This document shows positions 60,141-60,380 of a DNA stretch of 60,380 nucleotides, piece after piece. The notes below the pieces were generated by a model. It saw only the letters and a list, made by a program, of their open reading frames with translations, ran no database searches and was not told where the DNA came from. The DNA lies in contig CAVIJY010000005.1 in assembly GCA_963643215.1 (NCBI GenBank), positions 1-60,380 on the forward strand, in the 5' to 3' direction. The position numbers and the translations under genes were made by a program. The stretch is from Darwinimomas sp963643215. Lineage in GTDB: Bacteria; Bacillota; Clostridia; Lachnospirales; Lachnospiraceae. Within the stretch, counting starts at the first letter, position 1. The number at the start of each line of letters is the position of its first letter.

Positions 60141-60327
60141 GTTACACGGATTGTTCCGTGCTACGCACTCCCACAATCCTGTCTCAATTCGGATTCTCGT
60201 GGCGCTTTCGCCCCACTTCATCCTCATTGAGAGGCGTGTCATAAGCGCTTTCTCCCACTGACATGTCCCTAAAGGGACATGCTGCGCGTCGCAGCATGTC
60301 GTGAGAGAAGCGTTTTGACACTGTAAT
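60141..60327 (+). repeat. 187-bp structured dispersed repeat, full copy B
   Basis: The same length and order of elements as 51134-51320. Stems: GGATTGT (60148-60154) with ACAATCC (60173-60179), holding a GTGC-TAC-GCAC hairpin; TCTCAAT with ATTGAGA; and outer GTGTCA (60236) with TGACAC (60316). The outer stem encloses ATGTCCCT-AA-AGGGACAT and GCTGCG-CGT-CGCAGC, both perfect here. It lies 7 bp after the CPBP stop; the gene it precedes, if any, is outside the window. Confidence 0.85.
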
Positions 60328-60380
60328 CGGAGTAAAGTTATTGTCAGTTGAATAGAAAAGCATAGAAAAAAGGTGCGTTC
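60328..60380. other. Window end, no gene recognised
   Basis: The last 53 bp contain an A-rich stretch (GAAAAGCATAGAAAAAAGG) that could be the ribosome site or leader of a gene beyond the window. No coding start is visible. Confidence 0.3.

Overview
The window looks like chromosome of an anaerobic Lachnospiraceae-type Clostridia bacterium. Signs are moderately high GC for that group, strong AGGAGG-like ribosome sites, a DUF3881 protein (a family I associate with Lachnospiraceae), an oxygen-independent cobalamin pathway, a ferredoxin-linked 2-oxoacid oxidoreductase, GPH-type transporters and an anaerobic-sulfatase-maturase-like radical SAM enzyme. No rRNA, tRNA, CRISPR array, phage or transposase gene was seen.

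Layout. 1-7.2 kb: M20 amidohydrolase plus YfcC-type carrier, a peroxiredoxin-like protein, an MBL-fold protein, a pseudouridine synthase, shikimate kinase, an ECF S component and a HicB-like protein. 7.2-10.5 kb: two paralogous Fe/B12-type substrate-binding lipoproteins without permease or ATPase, transcribed away from the next block. 10.8-24.4 kb: a near-continuous corrin-ring operon in the order cbiD-F-G-H-J-ET-A-B-cobD-cbiP, a secreted cell-wall-binding protein, cbiC, a Cys-rich small-domain protein and cbiL. Cobaltochelatase, cobU, cobS, cobC and adenosyltransferase genes are not in the window. 24.4-31.7 kb: a PucR-type regulator divergent from a tandem duplication of [GPH transporter + URO-D-family protein]; both copies carry the same palindromic operator. 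32-37 kb: livJHMGF ABC transporter. 37-39.4 kb: Nif11-like protein, hflX and a small membrane ORF.

39.6-51 kb is the most unusual block. It is a tightly overlapped operon holding a LeuA-like protein with a good regulatory domain but altered catalytic motifs, a TIM-barrel/acyl-CoA-synthetase fusion, an XRE/cupin/acyl-CoA-synthetase fusion, a P-loop ATPase and a four-subunit 2-oxoacid:ferredoxin oxidoreductase. A dienelactone hydrolase and a radical SAM/SPASM enzyme follow. The simplest reading is activation of an organic acid to its CoA ester and interconversion with a 2-oxoacid through ferredoxin, but the substrate is unknown.

51-60.4 kb: MATE transporter, M19 dipeptidase, folD-folC-dCMP deaminase-nth, a 37-residue membrane protein, a half-length HypE/AIR-synthase-like protein, DUF3881 and a CPBP protease. 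A 187-bp structured repeat occurs twice in full (as the 5' leader of the MATE gene and at the window end), and its last 35 bp occur before one lipoprotein gene.
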